DNA of 37,379 nt, from contig JAFGQG010000071.1 in the NCBI GenBank assembly GCA_016935765.1, forward strand, positions 1 through 37,379, written 5' to 3'. Of this stretch, positions 8,101 through 16,747 are shown piece by piece. A model generated the notes under the pieces. The model saw only the letters and a program-made list of their open reading frames with translations, was not told the origin of the DNA and did no database searches. Within the stretch, counting starts at the first letter, position 1, and each line of letters opens with the position of its first letter. Position numbers and translations under genes: made by a program. This DNA is from a bacterium. Its GTDB lineage: Bacteria; UBP14; UBA6098; JAFGQG01.

Positions 8101-8673
8101 TATGATAACAGATTGGATAAGATCGCGCCGCCGCCACCTCCATTCCTCGATGGTTACGCTTCTTTTATAAGCGAAGATGGACAACAACTTATTTCAGATA
8201 TAAGAAGCCCGAATGATGCTGCCTGGGAAATGAATATAAGCAGCCCAACTTTACTCTCATGGAATTCCCGGGAATTACCCGAAGGCGAATTTGAGTTGTA
8301 TGACGAAACGTTCAATAATACCTTTAATATGAGAAAAATATCCAGCTATAACGCAGTAGGCAAGATAAGGATTACTTACGTTCAATCCCTACCGGAGAAT
8401 TATACTCTCTATCAGAATGTTCCCAACCCGTTCAACGCAAGCACTGAAATATCCTTCTACCTGGAAGAAGACGCGCGGGTTAAACTGGTTGTTCTCGATG
8501 TTCTGGGAAGGGAAGTGAAAACGCTCATTAACCGGAATTGCGAACATGGTTTGAACACCATTTACTGGGACGGATATGATAATAATGGCGAATCAGCCGG
8601 CAGCGGTATTTATTTCTACGCCATCATAACAAGAGATTTTCAGAGTACGAAGAAAATGTTATTATTAAGATAA
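5137..8673 (+). CDS. Giant secreted FN3-repeat protein with FlgD-like/type IX-like C-terminal domain
   Basis: This 1178-residue exported protein is likely displayed on the cell surface or released. A signal peptide (about 1-23, ending VLSQ) is followed by alternating FN3-like modules of two kinds. Type A contains a tryptophan-rich strand and YFRAQA/YYFRAKC-type endings (near 38-130, 248-340, 475-585). Type B is marked by YLVYR/YNIYR/YLIYR and YYYTVV (near 130-235, 357-475, 586-690). One further module precedes a GWNLISLPL domain (about 808-950), which is followed by a linker. The last ~95 residues contain PNPFNAS and a final KKMLLLR, a close match to type IX secretion sorting domains. Cysteines are frequent, including CPPSVCGGC near 272, so disulfides are likely. 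GGAGG stands 10 nt before the ATG. It is first in the operon; role as adhesin, fibre or matrix protein is inferred. Confidence 0.85.
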   Translation: MFNNKKLYICFLSLFIMAGSVLSQPTPPLSPDLTPLFPYTSGTSIRIEIDPTIHESNAAFCPGVQYRFWRVTIRGREGLNVETGWLSEPYYIFSGMADGEEFYFRAQARCGDDTTRRSIPERTMMDVYAPSIIEHINIALCSRPGDAVHPVVTLVWPRATDTASGVEKYLVYRAQYASPLNWIREGDPYLAMVPDNGSDCFDFSDTPSTGLLPERTYYYTVVAVDSVGNYHAYYNPIVAVETTVPFPLLPPCGFLEELPEFYNTPALEVCVDLERCPPSVCGGCEGTRYRFKRWTEGVGDTVTTGWQTDHCYLWDGEECVTYGYRAQAKYYDVADDSFRVGPWGPVETSTRDSRGPYAVDSVAGETQPGGWNLIHWYVPAGDTAALDCASGLSHYNIYRVTRDSLVDLFPISGPSAALHLVATVAPRGVSVYEYADYGTFQWGTCYYYTVVGVDELGFFSPDPFPMDTVCLPAKIAAPVAVTLSNWTCTDSVFLEIVDTNCGLAESLMVHMALYPDFRDADSTAWMHFDNPLLHRAAGPVTCWEEMYYIFRDLEENRYYFRAKCKDILGNVSEWSNVVNTRIDNAPPGSPIIDNIYSRADGVGTVDVTISWIPVTDRGSGLAAYLIYRSNTFGDIGTLMDSLPPWMLSWIDGDPNPADIFHQNFYKIVSVDYCGHQGLLGTQAAFEEDVTPPVSPVVDDVWVTYSEEYTIIEWTDMTPPGYGFSAANRYQLEHSVVEDWLYIHPYDPLLLEQEPLTYNRACTLLTSVVFSGTHTKYFHIKAIDVWGNESGYSESFEFSYTPPPDDTICVDFCAGWNLISLPLRPSYTNDAHVLMSPATLLGDPFYYDPATSEYVPTSDLYIGRGYWVHLAADATVCFVGRALEEYSVPVFYGWNIIGGIAFNGDFTTDPDNVHIGDIWYVDCGTGSYTDTDYLLPAHGHWFMVDEDAMLSVFPAARKILPNTEPDWLVEIEAGAQKLYFGAQEAATNGYDNRLDKIAPPPPPFLDGYASFISEDGQQLISDIRSPNDAAWEMNISSPTLLSWNSRELPEGEFELYDETFNNTFNMRKISSYNAVGKIRITYVQSLPENYTLYQNVPNPFNASTEISFYLEEDARVKLVVLDVLGREVKTLINRNCEHGLNTIYWDGYDNNGESAGSGIYFYAIITRDFQSTKKMLLLR

Positions 8674-8726
8674 AGAAGTTTTATCATTGTAAAGAAATAG
8701 GTTCATTATAGAAATGAGGTGGAAAA

Positions 8727-11700
8727 TTGAGAAATAAAAGAAGCTATCCGATTTTAATATTTGTAATTTTAACCTTATGGTTTGCGCTGGCATTTGCCCA
8801 GACTCCGGTCATAAATGATGAACCGGTTTACACACAGGGGGTTACAAACACCATCTGTTGGGGCCCAGCATCAATGGAGGACAATGAGAATGTTCTTGCC
8901 TACGAGGTCCAGGTGACGGATGTTTTCATTGGTGAAGACCCATATTTCCCTGACGAGGGTGATCCGGACTACTCGGAGTTTTCGATTCGCCCTATTCCGG
9001 CAACCCCGGAATACGTGGAAGGTTTGTGTTATACAGTGGGACTCGACATGACAGAAGTTCCAGCGGACGACCCTCTCTGGGATGGAGTCGAATATTGCTA
9101 CCGTTTGCGGTACAGGATGCCCGGCGCGATATGGGGCGATTGGTCGAACATCGTATGCTCAAGGCAGGACAACAGCGTCCCGCTCGTTACGGTCGATGAA
9201 TTGCCCATCTGGACGAATACAGCGGAATTCCCCGTTTCCTTCTCGATAGAGGATGTAGTCTGCCAGGGTGTGGAAACAGTAAAGCTTTACTATAGAGAAT
9301 GCGGTACCACGGATTGGGAGCTGTACCCTGAAACCATGACTGTTTCACCACCGGTTTCACCTGTGGTTGATGCTATATCATTTAATTCTTCAACAGCGGG
9401 TTCGTACTGCTGCTACGAATTCTTCGTAGGCGCTGTGGATTCGATGGGCAACGAATTGACGCCTTCGACCGGCGCTCCGGTATGGACTAAGGTTGACCAT
9501 ACTCCGCCAACTTCATCAGTCGATGGAGCCAGGCTCCCTGAATATACAACCGACCCGTTTTTTACAGCATATTATGACGGTGAAGACGTAACCTGCCCAA
9601 GCGGTATCGACAACGTTCAGCTTGCCTACAAATACGGCACCGATCCCGATGTTTACATCTATGATACCCATGTTTGGGAAGGGGCTTTAACAGTCTCTGA
9701 CGAATTTGATTTTTCCACCTTGACAACCCGCGGCGACGGTGAATATAAACTGTACACAATCGCAACGGATAGCGCGGGTAATATCGAAACCTATACTGGT
9801 ATCGATGACCACATTTACGTCGATACAGAGATCCCACGAGTCGGTACCGTCGATGCGGCAGACCAAACCACGGAAACCACACTTTCAAGGTATGATGTGT
9901 CTGCTGATGCCGGCTGGACTAACGCAACCGAAGTGAACGTTACTTTAAATGACGAGATTGACCCCATAAATGGTGATTATTACGCGTCTGGGCTGGAAAC
10001 CGTTATTATAGCCTGGGACGAGGATTTCACAACCGGCTACAGTGAATATCCTTATGTTCCTGATTTTGAATACCCCTTCGAAATCCCATCAGGAGATGGT
10101 CCGAAAGATATTTATGTCAAAGTACAGGATGTTGCCGGCAACTATTCCGTGACTGATTATGAAAGTATAACACTGGATACTGAACCTCCATGTATAGATA
10201 GTATTGACATTGAGGACCGGGACCTGGCAGGTACCGACACTACCGATGAAATGACAGTAAGAGTGCACATTTCCCCTGATACTAGTTGTGGTGATTATAC
10301 CATGATGTTCCTAACCCAGGATGCTGCAGACCTGGAAAGTATTGCTGCTGATGATTGGGAAGAATTTGATTATACGACTACGTTCAGCTTTACCGGATAT
10401 AGCGATGGCGATTGGATGACCCTTTACGTAGTGCTGAAAGACAACGCTGGTAACGTTTCGGAGGCGGCTACGGACGATATTCATCTGCTTCGTGGATGCA
10501 AGGTCATCGAGCTTATCGACCTTCTGGATATTACCGGAAGGTCTTGTGATATAAATACTTATACGTGCAGTACAATGATAGACGTGAAGATAAGATACGG
10601 CAGGGACATCGATTCCATAGGGATCTGGGATGACGCCGCGTCAGATATGGTTTTCCAGGCAGTAGCACCGCTCGAATCATGCGATACGATGGGATTGATA
10701 ATACTACCGTTCGAATTGACGAGAGCGAGCTGCGTGACGCGCACTGTTTATACCGTCGGCAAGTATAACCACGACCCGGTTTTAACCGACTCTGATATGC
10801 AGGATATTATTCTGGACCTCGATCCCCCGGACCTTCCCAGCGTAAGTCTAAGGGATATTTCCACTACATACAGTCCTTCCGATACATCTGAAGTCGCGGA
10901 TATCGGCTGGACGAACCATGCCGAAATAAAGGTGATATTCAACGATCCCTACGATTATTGCACGGACATTTGCGGATTAAAGGTCACGAGCGGAACCAGT
11001 GAGACAGAAGAGCCGTTTGATGCCTGGATCTACTTCGATATTCCCACCGGGGATGGAGCTAAGATAGTGGAGGCTTTTGTTAAGGACTCGGCAGGTAACT
11101 GGAGCGCTCCGGCAGAATCGATAATTAGATTGGATACATACAGACCAACCATAACCACAGTTATTTGCAGGGACAGGAATACTGGAGCCGAAAGCTCTTC
11201 GGATGAAGCTACAATTCACGTTGACACCGAATGTGACGACGGCATATACGCGGATCCGGCTTACATCGCCGTTTTTGAAGACCCCGGATTATGGCCAGCA
11301 TCCCTCTCTGATAGGTGGCAGGAATATAATGACAGAGTGACCTATACTTTCGTTGACCCGGGTTATTCATTAAAGACTGTCTATGTCGCTGTAAAGGACC
11401 ATGCTGGTAATATCAGCTTGAGAAGCTCAGATGATATTAATTATGTTTCTCCTTGCGGGGAATTTGAGATAACAGCGTACGATTTAAATGCTGACCCGCC
11501 GGATAATGAATTCACGAACGAGAGATTGGTTGCTGTCGATTTTACTATAGATTTTGGTTCACCCCCAGCTTTCTATGCTATCAGCGAAGACGAGATGGAT
11601 ATACCCGCACTCGAGAATCCGTTTCCAGCGGATAGTGTGGCTAATTATACGATAACCAGCGCAGGTGAAGGTGAAAAGACCCTGTACGCGTGGCTGTTAA

Positions 11701-13424
11701 CCGAAGCCGGGGACACTTGCGGGTATGCTGAATATACTATCACTCTCGATATGACCCCGCCTATCATTAACAATTATATGGTAGTTGATCCCACGGAAGC
11801 GGATGACTTCCCCGATGAATTCATGGCTGATATGTACTGGTCAAACGAGTTGAACGTTTGGGGCAGGTTCGAATCACTTGATGACCCGCTTTCAGGTGTG
11901 GATAGCATCAAGTTCGAGGGCGATATCGAGGAAGAACTGTGGGATGATATACCTTTCAATACCGTGGACGGCGCTATTATTATTGGATTTGAACATTACG
12001 AGGAGGAAGGCGTTCCTCTCATTTTAATAGAGGATGATGATGTTTTTGCCAGACCGGTAACCCTTTCCGGACTTGACCATGCTGAGAACTGGGGTTCTGC
12101 CCTGACCGCTAATTCGAAGGTTACGGTAGATTTTAATGTAGATAGAATCGCGCCTGAGTTTTATTTCTGCGATGCGGTGGGCGAGGAGATCGACTCCGTC
12201 AAACAGGTTCCGTTATCTGAAATTCCACTGTACATTACTGATGCACCTGAAAACGGCTCGATCTGGAAGGTCTATTTCTGGATAGAGCATGTCCCGGGGA
12301 CTCTTGCTGTCGCGATCGACGATTTATGGACGGGCGATGGCGTGGTTTCGGTCCCGTTCCCGTTCTATGATTATTTCAACGATCCCGCTAACCAGAATAT
12401 TCGATACAATGTTCATGCTCTTGTTGTAGATAAGGGTGGAAATCCCAGCGCAGTGGATATACTTGTATGGAGCCTGGTGCCGCCGGGAGAGAGACCGGAC
12501 CTCACTTTGTATGACCCGGTGGATACGGACGATTACGAATACACGAACAGTCAGACAGTTACCACGCATATATCCATAGAGACTCCTCCCGATTGGATGC
12601 GGTTTGCGGAGACTTACGATGGTGTTTCCGATCAGGAGTGGGTAGCTTACTCGGAATATTCAGATTTTACATTCGCGAATACAGCTAATGAAATGAAATA
12701 TGTATTTTGTCAAGTAAAACATGGGAATTTCCCCAGCGCGATTGATACAGCTTACATTATTTTAGATACTCGACCACCGACTCTTGGGGATATCGTGCTT
12801 TATGATAAGACTGATGATGACGCCGAATGGAGTGACGAGCTGGAGGTCAAAGTGGAGTTAGTGGATCCTACGGATGCTGCGCCTGGAGAGGTAGCCAGCT
12901 TGAAAATGGCTGAGGATGAAGATTTTACGATAAATGTCCAGACTGATGATCTGGAGGCAACGAGTGATTATGTCTATTATACTTTTCTTGAACAGCCTAC
13001 GGGGCTTGCTGAAAGGTCTTTGAGCGGCGATGGGCAGGAGGATAAGCGTATTCTTTATGCGAAACTCCTTGACAGGGCTGAGAACGAGTCAGCGATAATA
13101 GATGGTGATATATTAGTGGATGTTGAAGGGATGGAGTTGGTTAATTATCCAAATCCATTCAATCCAATTGACGGCGTAACCTGGATAAGGGTTAAAGCCA
13201 AACAGCCGGATACGCAGGCTGAGATGAAAATTTTTGATATGTTTGGAAATCTTGTGTGGACGAAGGATGTAACCTTATCGGGCAAAGTTGATGACATCGA
13301 ATGGGACGGCACAAACGACAAAGGGACGGTTGTAGCAAACGGCGGATATATATGTATCGTTAAGGTCAATGGTGAGGAAATGAAGCGTAAGATAGCAGTT
13401 TGGAAAGCATCAAATGAAGAATAA
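8727..13424 (+). CDS. Giant secreted acidic Ig-like repeat protein with FlgD-like C-terminus
   Basis: This is a 1565-residue exported protein. The TTG start is supported by GAGGT about 6 nt upstream and by an immediate signal peptide (about 1-25, ending AFAQ). The body is a tandem series of Ig-like modules of roughly 100-200 residues. Recurrent joints read VDHTPP, VDTEIP, LDTEPP, LDLDPP, LDTYRP, LDMTPP and LDTRPP (near 255, 364, 482, 695, 801, 1006, 1345), preceded by strands such as VKDSAGNWS, VQDVAGNYS and VKDHAGNIS. Asp and Glu are very abundant, suggesting calcium-stabilised domains. The last 95 residues form a FlgD-like domain with NYPNPFNP and WDGTNDKG. Its tail (WKASNEE) departs from the KKMLLLR form of the preceding protein. 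It lies 53 bp after that gene and is probably a second surface structural component. Confidence 0.85.
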   Translation: MRNKRSYPILIFVILTLWFALAFAQTPVINDEPVYTQGVTNTICWGPASMEDNENVLAYEVQVTDVFIGEDPYFPDEGDPDYSEFSIRPIPATPEYVEGLCYTVGLDMTEVPADDPLWDGVEYCYRLRYRMPGAIWGDWSNIVCSRQDNSVPLVTVDELPIWTNTAEFPVSFSIEDVVCQGVETVKLYYRECGTTDWELYPETMTVSPPVSPVVDAISFNSSTAGSYCCYEFFVGAVDSMGNELTPSTGAPVWTKVDHTPPTSSVDGARLPEYTTDPFFTAYYDGEDVTCPSGIDNVQLAYKYGTDPDVYIYDTHVWEGALTVSDEFDFSTLTTRGDGEYKLYTIATDSAGNIETYTGIDDHIYVDTEIPRVGTVDAADQTTETTLSRYDVSADAGWTNATEVNVTLNDEIDPINGDYYASGLETVIIAWDEDFTTGYSEYPYVPDFEYPFEIPSGDGPKDIYVKVQDVAGNYSVTDYESITLDTEPPCIDSIDIEDRDLAGTDTTDEMTVRVHISPDTSCGDYTMMFLTQDAADLESIAADDWEEFDYTTTFSFTGYSDGDWMTLYVVLKDNAGNVSEAATDDIHLLRGCKVIELIDLLDITGRSCDINTYTCSTMIDVKIRYGRDIDSIGIWDDAASDMVFQAVAPLESCDTMGLIILPFELTRASCVTRTVYTVGKYNHDPVLTDSDMQDIILDLDPPDLPSVSLRDISTTYSPSDTSEVADIGWTNHAEIKVIFNDPYDYCTDICGLKVTSGTSETEEPFDAWIYFDIPTGDGAKIVEAFVKDSAGNWSAPAESIIRLDTYRPTITTVICRDRNTGAESSSDEATIHVDTECDDGIYADPAYIAVFEDPGLWPASLSDRWQEYNDRVTYTFVDPGYSLKTVYVAVKDHAGNISLRSSDDINYVSPCGEFEITAYDLNADPPDNEFTNERLVAVDFTIDFGSPPAFYAISEDEMDIPALENPFPADSVANYTITSAGEGEKTLYAWLLTEAGDTCGYAEYTITLDMTPPIINNYMVVDPTEADDFPDEFMADMYWSNELNVWGRFESLDDPLSGVDSIKFEGDIEEELWDDIPFNTVDGAIIIGFEHYEEEGVPLILIEDDDVFARPVTLSGLDHAENWGSALTANSKVTVDFNVDRIAPEFYFCDAVGEEIDSVKQVPLSEIPLYITDAPENGSIWKVYFWIEHVPGTLAVAIDDLWTGDGVVSVPFPFYDYFNDPANQNIRYNVHALVVDKGGNPSAVDILVWSLVPPGERPDLTLYDPVDTDDYEYTNSQTVTTHISIETPPDWMRFAETYDGVSDQEWVAYSEYSDFTFANTANEMKYVFCQVKHGNFPSAIDTAYIILDTRPPTLGDIVLYDKTDDDAEWSDELEVKVELVDPTDAAPGEVASLKMAEDEDFTINVQTDDLEATSDYVYYTFLEQPTGLAERSLSGDGQEDKRILYAKLLDRAENESAIIDGDILVDVEGMELVNYPNPFNPIDGVTWIRVKAKQPDTQAEMKIFDMFGNLVWTKDVTLSGKVDDIEWDGTNDKGTVVANGGYICIVKVNGEEMKRKIAVWKASNEE

Positions 13425-13476
13425 AATTGGAGAAATTAATCATAGAAAGGATCGATGAAGTAATAAAGGGGTCATA

Positions 13477-15312
13477 ATGAATAGATCTATAACCGTAATA
13501 TTCTTTTCTGTTTTACTAATTTTCAGTTATTTTGCCCACATAGAGGCTGCCGAGGGAACTGCCGGTCAACCCGGAGAGTTTCTGAGGTGGGGTGTGGGTG
13601 CCAGATCGTTAGGTCTGGGAAGGGCATATACGAGTATTGCTGAGGGTGGTGATGCGCTGGTATGGAATCCCGCCGGTTTGGGTGGGATTGAGCGATGGGA
13701 GCTGGGCTTCATGTACGCCCCGCTTTACATGGATTCCAAAATGGGCTATGTTTCATTCGTATATCCCGTAGGCAATATCGGCAAGTTCGGATTGAGTTGG
13801 TTATATCTCGGCATGGATGACTTTGACCGGCGTGACGAATTCAATCAGTCTCTCGGTGACTTCTCCGCTTACCAGACAGCGATCAACTTCGGTTATGGCA
13901 GGTGGCTGTGGCACAAGAGGTTCAAACTGGGCTTGAATACGAAGATGATACAGTATTCAATGGACGATGAAAGCGCGACCGGTTTCGGAGGCTTCGACCT
14001 TGGATTCATGACCAAGCCGATCAAGAGAAAGATCACTCTTGGTTTGAACGTTCAAAACATAGGCGCAGGAACTATCAATGAGGACGAGTATCCTATAGTC
14101 CTTAGAACCGGTGTGAATTACTGGATATTAAGGAACCTTTTAATTTCCGCGGACCTTGATATATTATCGGAGAGAGCGATATTTCCAAGAGTTGGTGTAG
14201 AGTTCAGGGGAACAAGATGGTTATTGGCTAGAGCAGGTTATGATGGAAACGAAGTTACATTCGGACTGGGTTTTACGTTCACGGACATAAATCTTCTGTT
14301 CACTTCCTTTAATTTAGGGGGAAGGCACACCAGAATCGATTATGCAGGCGGGGTAACCAACGATGTTGGCAACAATTTCACAAGGTTTTCACTGACTATC
14401 GCGGGAAAAGAGAAGTATGGATTGAAGGAGCTTGCAGAAGCTAAGGATCCTTGTGAACACTTGAGTGAGTACGAACCCCTGCTTTACAAATATGGAGCGG
14501 TTGGGGCTAAAGCCAATCTCATATTCGGGTATTGTATGTTCAGGCATGAGAGTATTGAGATTCCACTGGACAGCAAACCGGAGTTCAAAGAATCCTATTA
14601 TTATTTCAAAGAGGCTTACATTGGTAAATATGGTGATGACTGGAAGAATAGGATCATTACTGACGAGCAGGCAAAAGCGATTTTCAGCCAGAAAACCCAT
14701 TATCAGTATGCTGAATCCAGGCTTCACGCCGAAACGGTAAACAGGGAAGCGCTGCAGCTTATAACGGACCTGAATATGGCGGGTGGAGACAGTATTCAGT
14801 ATGATCTAAGACTTCAATATGATCTTGCTCAGTGTTATAAGGAATTGGGTATTTTAGATAGCGCAAAGATTTATTTTAAGACAGTTGCTGAGTCGGAAGG
14901 AGATTCTCCGGAGAAAATCGTTGCGTTGTTTGACCTGGCTAAACTTTTAAAAGATGGAACAGCCAGCGAAAAACAGGAAGCTATCAAATATCTTGAGACC
15001 GTCAGTACGCGTTATCAGTATGGTTTTTATACTGAAAAAGGAAAGAGGCTTTCCTATCCGATGTTCCCTAAGTATTATGATAACAACATAGCTGACGATG
15101 CTTTACTAATGCTTGCGGAGATCAAATTTTCCCAGGGAGGAGAGGATAATATAAAGGAAGCGCTTGCCCAGTATTTTAAAGTATTGTTGTTCTTCCCTGA
15201 TATGCACAAAAATAACATCAAATTAGCTTTATCGGGTGCGGCGAGTTGTTATGAAGAACTGGGTGACAGTGTGAATGCGCAGAAGCTAAGACAAAAAGCT
15301 GAGGCTTATTAA
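13477..15312 (+). CDS. PorV/PorQ-family outer-membrane barrel fused to a TPR domain
   Basis: The protein has 611 residues. A signal peptide (about 1-24) precedes a mature N-terminus with the family signature: GEFLRWGVGARSLGLG, AYTSIAEGGDALVWNPAG and alternating amphipathic strands to about residue 310, as in the PorV/UPF0164 barrels of the outer membrane. In type IX secretion PorV receives cargo carrying C-terminal sorting domains, which fits the two giant proteins encoded just upstream. The C-terminal half (about 320-611) is helical and TPR-like (for example YDLAQCYKELGILDSAKIYF) and would face the periplasm. PorV itself has no such extension, so this is an unusual fusion. AAAGGGG precedes the ATG. 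It sits between the cargo-like genes and the Exb motor, so a link between motor and outer membrane is plausible but inferred. Confidence 0.8.
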   Translation: MNRSITVIFFSVLLIFSYFAHIEAAEGTAGQPGEFLRWGVGARSLGLGRAYTSIAEGGDALVWNPAGLGGIERWELGFMYAPLYMDSKMGYVSFVYPVGNIGKFGLSWLYLGMDDFDRRDEFNQSLGDFSAYQTAINFGYGRWLWHKRFKLGLNTKMIQYSMDDESATGFGGFDLGFMTKPIKRKITLGLNVQNIGAGTINEDEYPIVLRTGVNYWILRNLLISADLDILSERAIFPRVGVEFRGTRWLLARAGYDGNEVTFGLGFTFTDINLLFTSFNLGGRHTRIDYAGGVTNDVGNNFTRFSLTIAGKEKYGLKELAEAKDPCEHLSEYEPLLYKYGAVGAKANLIFGYCMFRHESIEIPLDSKPEFKESYYYFKEAYIGKYGDDWKNRIITDEQAKAIFSQKTHYQYAESRLHAETVNREALQLITDLNMAGGDSIQYDLRLQYDLAQCYKELGILDSAKIYFKTVAESEGDSPEKIVALFDLAKLLKDGTASEKQEAIKYLETVSTRYQYGFYTEKGKRLSYPMFPKYYDNNIADDALLMLAEIKFSQGGEDNIKEALAQYFKVLLFFPDMHKNNIKLALSGAASCYEELGDSVNAQKLRQKAEAY

Positions 15313-15383
15313 AACAAGCGATAATAACATTAAATGTGAATAAGAAAAATAAAAATCATAACAAAAGGAGAAGGAGAAAAGTA

Positions 15384-16730
15384 ATGAGAAAAACAGCGGT
15401 ACTCATCCTAATGTCACTTTTTGTGGGTGTTTTTATGATGACTACTCAAACAGCAATTGAAGCACAGGAAATTAATGCTGAAGATTCACTTTGGGTTCAT
15501 TTATCTTCTGGTTTAGAGGGGAAGGAAGAAGGAAATCTCACTCTGAATTTTGTTTGGGAGCTATATAAAAAGCCCTATAATACTCGCAGTAAGAAGTTTG
15601 GAGCATGGGAGGAGTATTCAGACCCTAGCCTGACTTTTAAAGTAGTATGTTCCACTGATAGTAATTTTTCAGTAATAGCCAAGACTGCTGAGACCAACAA
15701 TCAGACTTACACCATCAGGGATCTGGATTTTGGTCAAGTTTATTTTATTCGTGTAGACTTAGTAAATGTTGATAATCCCTGGAAAAGCGATGCTGCTGAA
15801 GGCAAAGTTTTCAAGAGAGGCGTACAGGAGAGAGAAGCCAAGAAGGGCGTATTCAAGTCCTTTCTCGCATATTCAAAAGCGGGTGGAACTCTTATGCCTG
15901 CTATCTATGGTCTGGCTATATTCGGTTTGTTGATAGTACTTCCTGTAACCTGGTGGAAACTAAGGTTAGCAAACATTTTCCCGCCGAACAAACCCGGGTT
16001 TATTTATGCGGCGCTTCCAACCAACCAGACAGGCAAAACCGACCTTAAGAGTCCAAAGGGTAATTTATTTATCAAGGAGGTCGCGAGGTACTGGAAGGAA
16101 GCCATGAAATCGATGTCCCTGGAACTTGAATACTGGGATTCAACAGAAAAATACATAAAAGCCAGCAGGCAGGAAACAGAAGAGGCTGAAAAGAGGACCT
16201 GGCTTGATATTGGAAAACCAAATGTTGAGAAGGCTTTGGAAGTATGCCGAAACGGTGTTCCTGGCATCAAACTGAAGAAAGATCCCATGGAATATCCTTT
16301 TACCCGTGTTTTTGTGGCAGCCCTTGAGAATCACAGGAGTAACCAGAACAATTGGTGGGCTTCCCAGGAAATGGACCGTGCCACCGAAAACACTGCTATC
16401 AAAGAGTTAGACAGTCTGAAAGGTTGGAGTTTAAATGCTCTTTGGGCAATCGGTTCTATCGAACCTATGTTGGGTTTATTTGGAACTGTTATCGGAATTA
16501 GAGGCGCTTTTGTGGGTATTGAAGAGATGATCAAGGAGAATCCTGACGCGCAGTTAACCCAGGTTGTTCCCCAACTTGCCGGTGGTATTCACGTAGCGCT
16601 AATTACTACCATTACTGGTTTGGCGATCGGTGTTCCATTTATGCTTTTCTATTATTATTATAGAGGCAAACTGGACTGGATCTACGGAAAATGGGAAGAA
16701 ATTATTATTGATATATTAAATAGAGCCTAA
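15384..16730 (+). CDS. ExbB/TolQ/MotA-family proton channel with extracytoplasmic FN3-like domain
   Basis: This 448-residue inner-membrane protein is the putative stator channel of a proton-motive-force-driven motor. It begins with a cleavable-looking signal sequence (about 1-27). A domain ending in TYTIRDLDFGQVYFIRVDL (about 35-145), typical of FN3, would lie in the periplasm. A membrane segment at 172-192, a cytoplasmic region of about 150 residues, and two more membrane helices follow. The last two carry the channel signatures PMLGLFGTVIGIRG (361-374) and ALITTITGLAIGVP (405-418). Usual ExbB proteins are about 240 residues and lack the FN3 domain. I chose the ATG at 15384, which has AAGGAG 7 nt upstream; a GTG 48 bp earlier would add a basic tail ahead of the signal peptide. 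It is followed by two exbD genes at 17-18 bp spacing. Confidence 0.85.
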   Translation: MRKTAVLILMSLFVGVFMMTTQTAIEAQEINAEDSLWVHLSSGLEGKEEGNLTLNFVWELYKKPYNTRSKKFGAWEEYSDPSLTFKVVCSTDSNFSVIAKTAETNNQTYTIRDLDFGQVYFIRVDLVNVDNPWKSDAAEGKVFKRGVQEREAKKGVFKSFLAYSKAGGTLMPAIYGLAIFGLLIVLPVTWWKLRLANIFPPNKPGFIYAALPTNQTGKTDLKSPKGNLFIKEVARYWKEAMKSMSLELEYWDSTEKYIKASRQETEEAEKRTWLDIGKPNVEKALEVCRNGVPGIKLKKDPMEYPFTRVFVAALENHRSNQNNWWASQEMDRATENTAIKELDSLKGWSLNALWAIGSIEPMLGLFGTVIGIRGAFVGIEEMIKENPDAQLTQVVPQLAGGIHVALITTITGLAIGVPFMLFYYYYRGKLDWIYGKWEEIIIDILNRA

Positions 16731-16747
16731 GCAAGAGGAAGGAAATC

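Noticed and set aside
9562..9888. 108-codon Arg/Tyr-rich frame antisense to the 1565-residue protein gene
   Set aside because: Composition is the mirror of Asp/Gly/Thr codons on the other strand; not a plausible protein.
5137..13424. The two giant proteins as glycoside hydrolases or peptidases
   Set aside because: Only FN3/Ig-like, GWNLIS and FlgD-like modules are visible; no catalytic domain signature was found.
14389..14727. 112-codon frame antisense to the PorV-TPR gene
   Set aside because: It is explained by codon bias of the real gene; no ribosome site or family signature.
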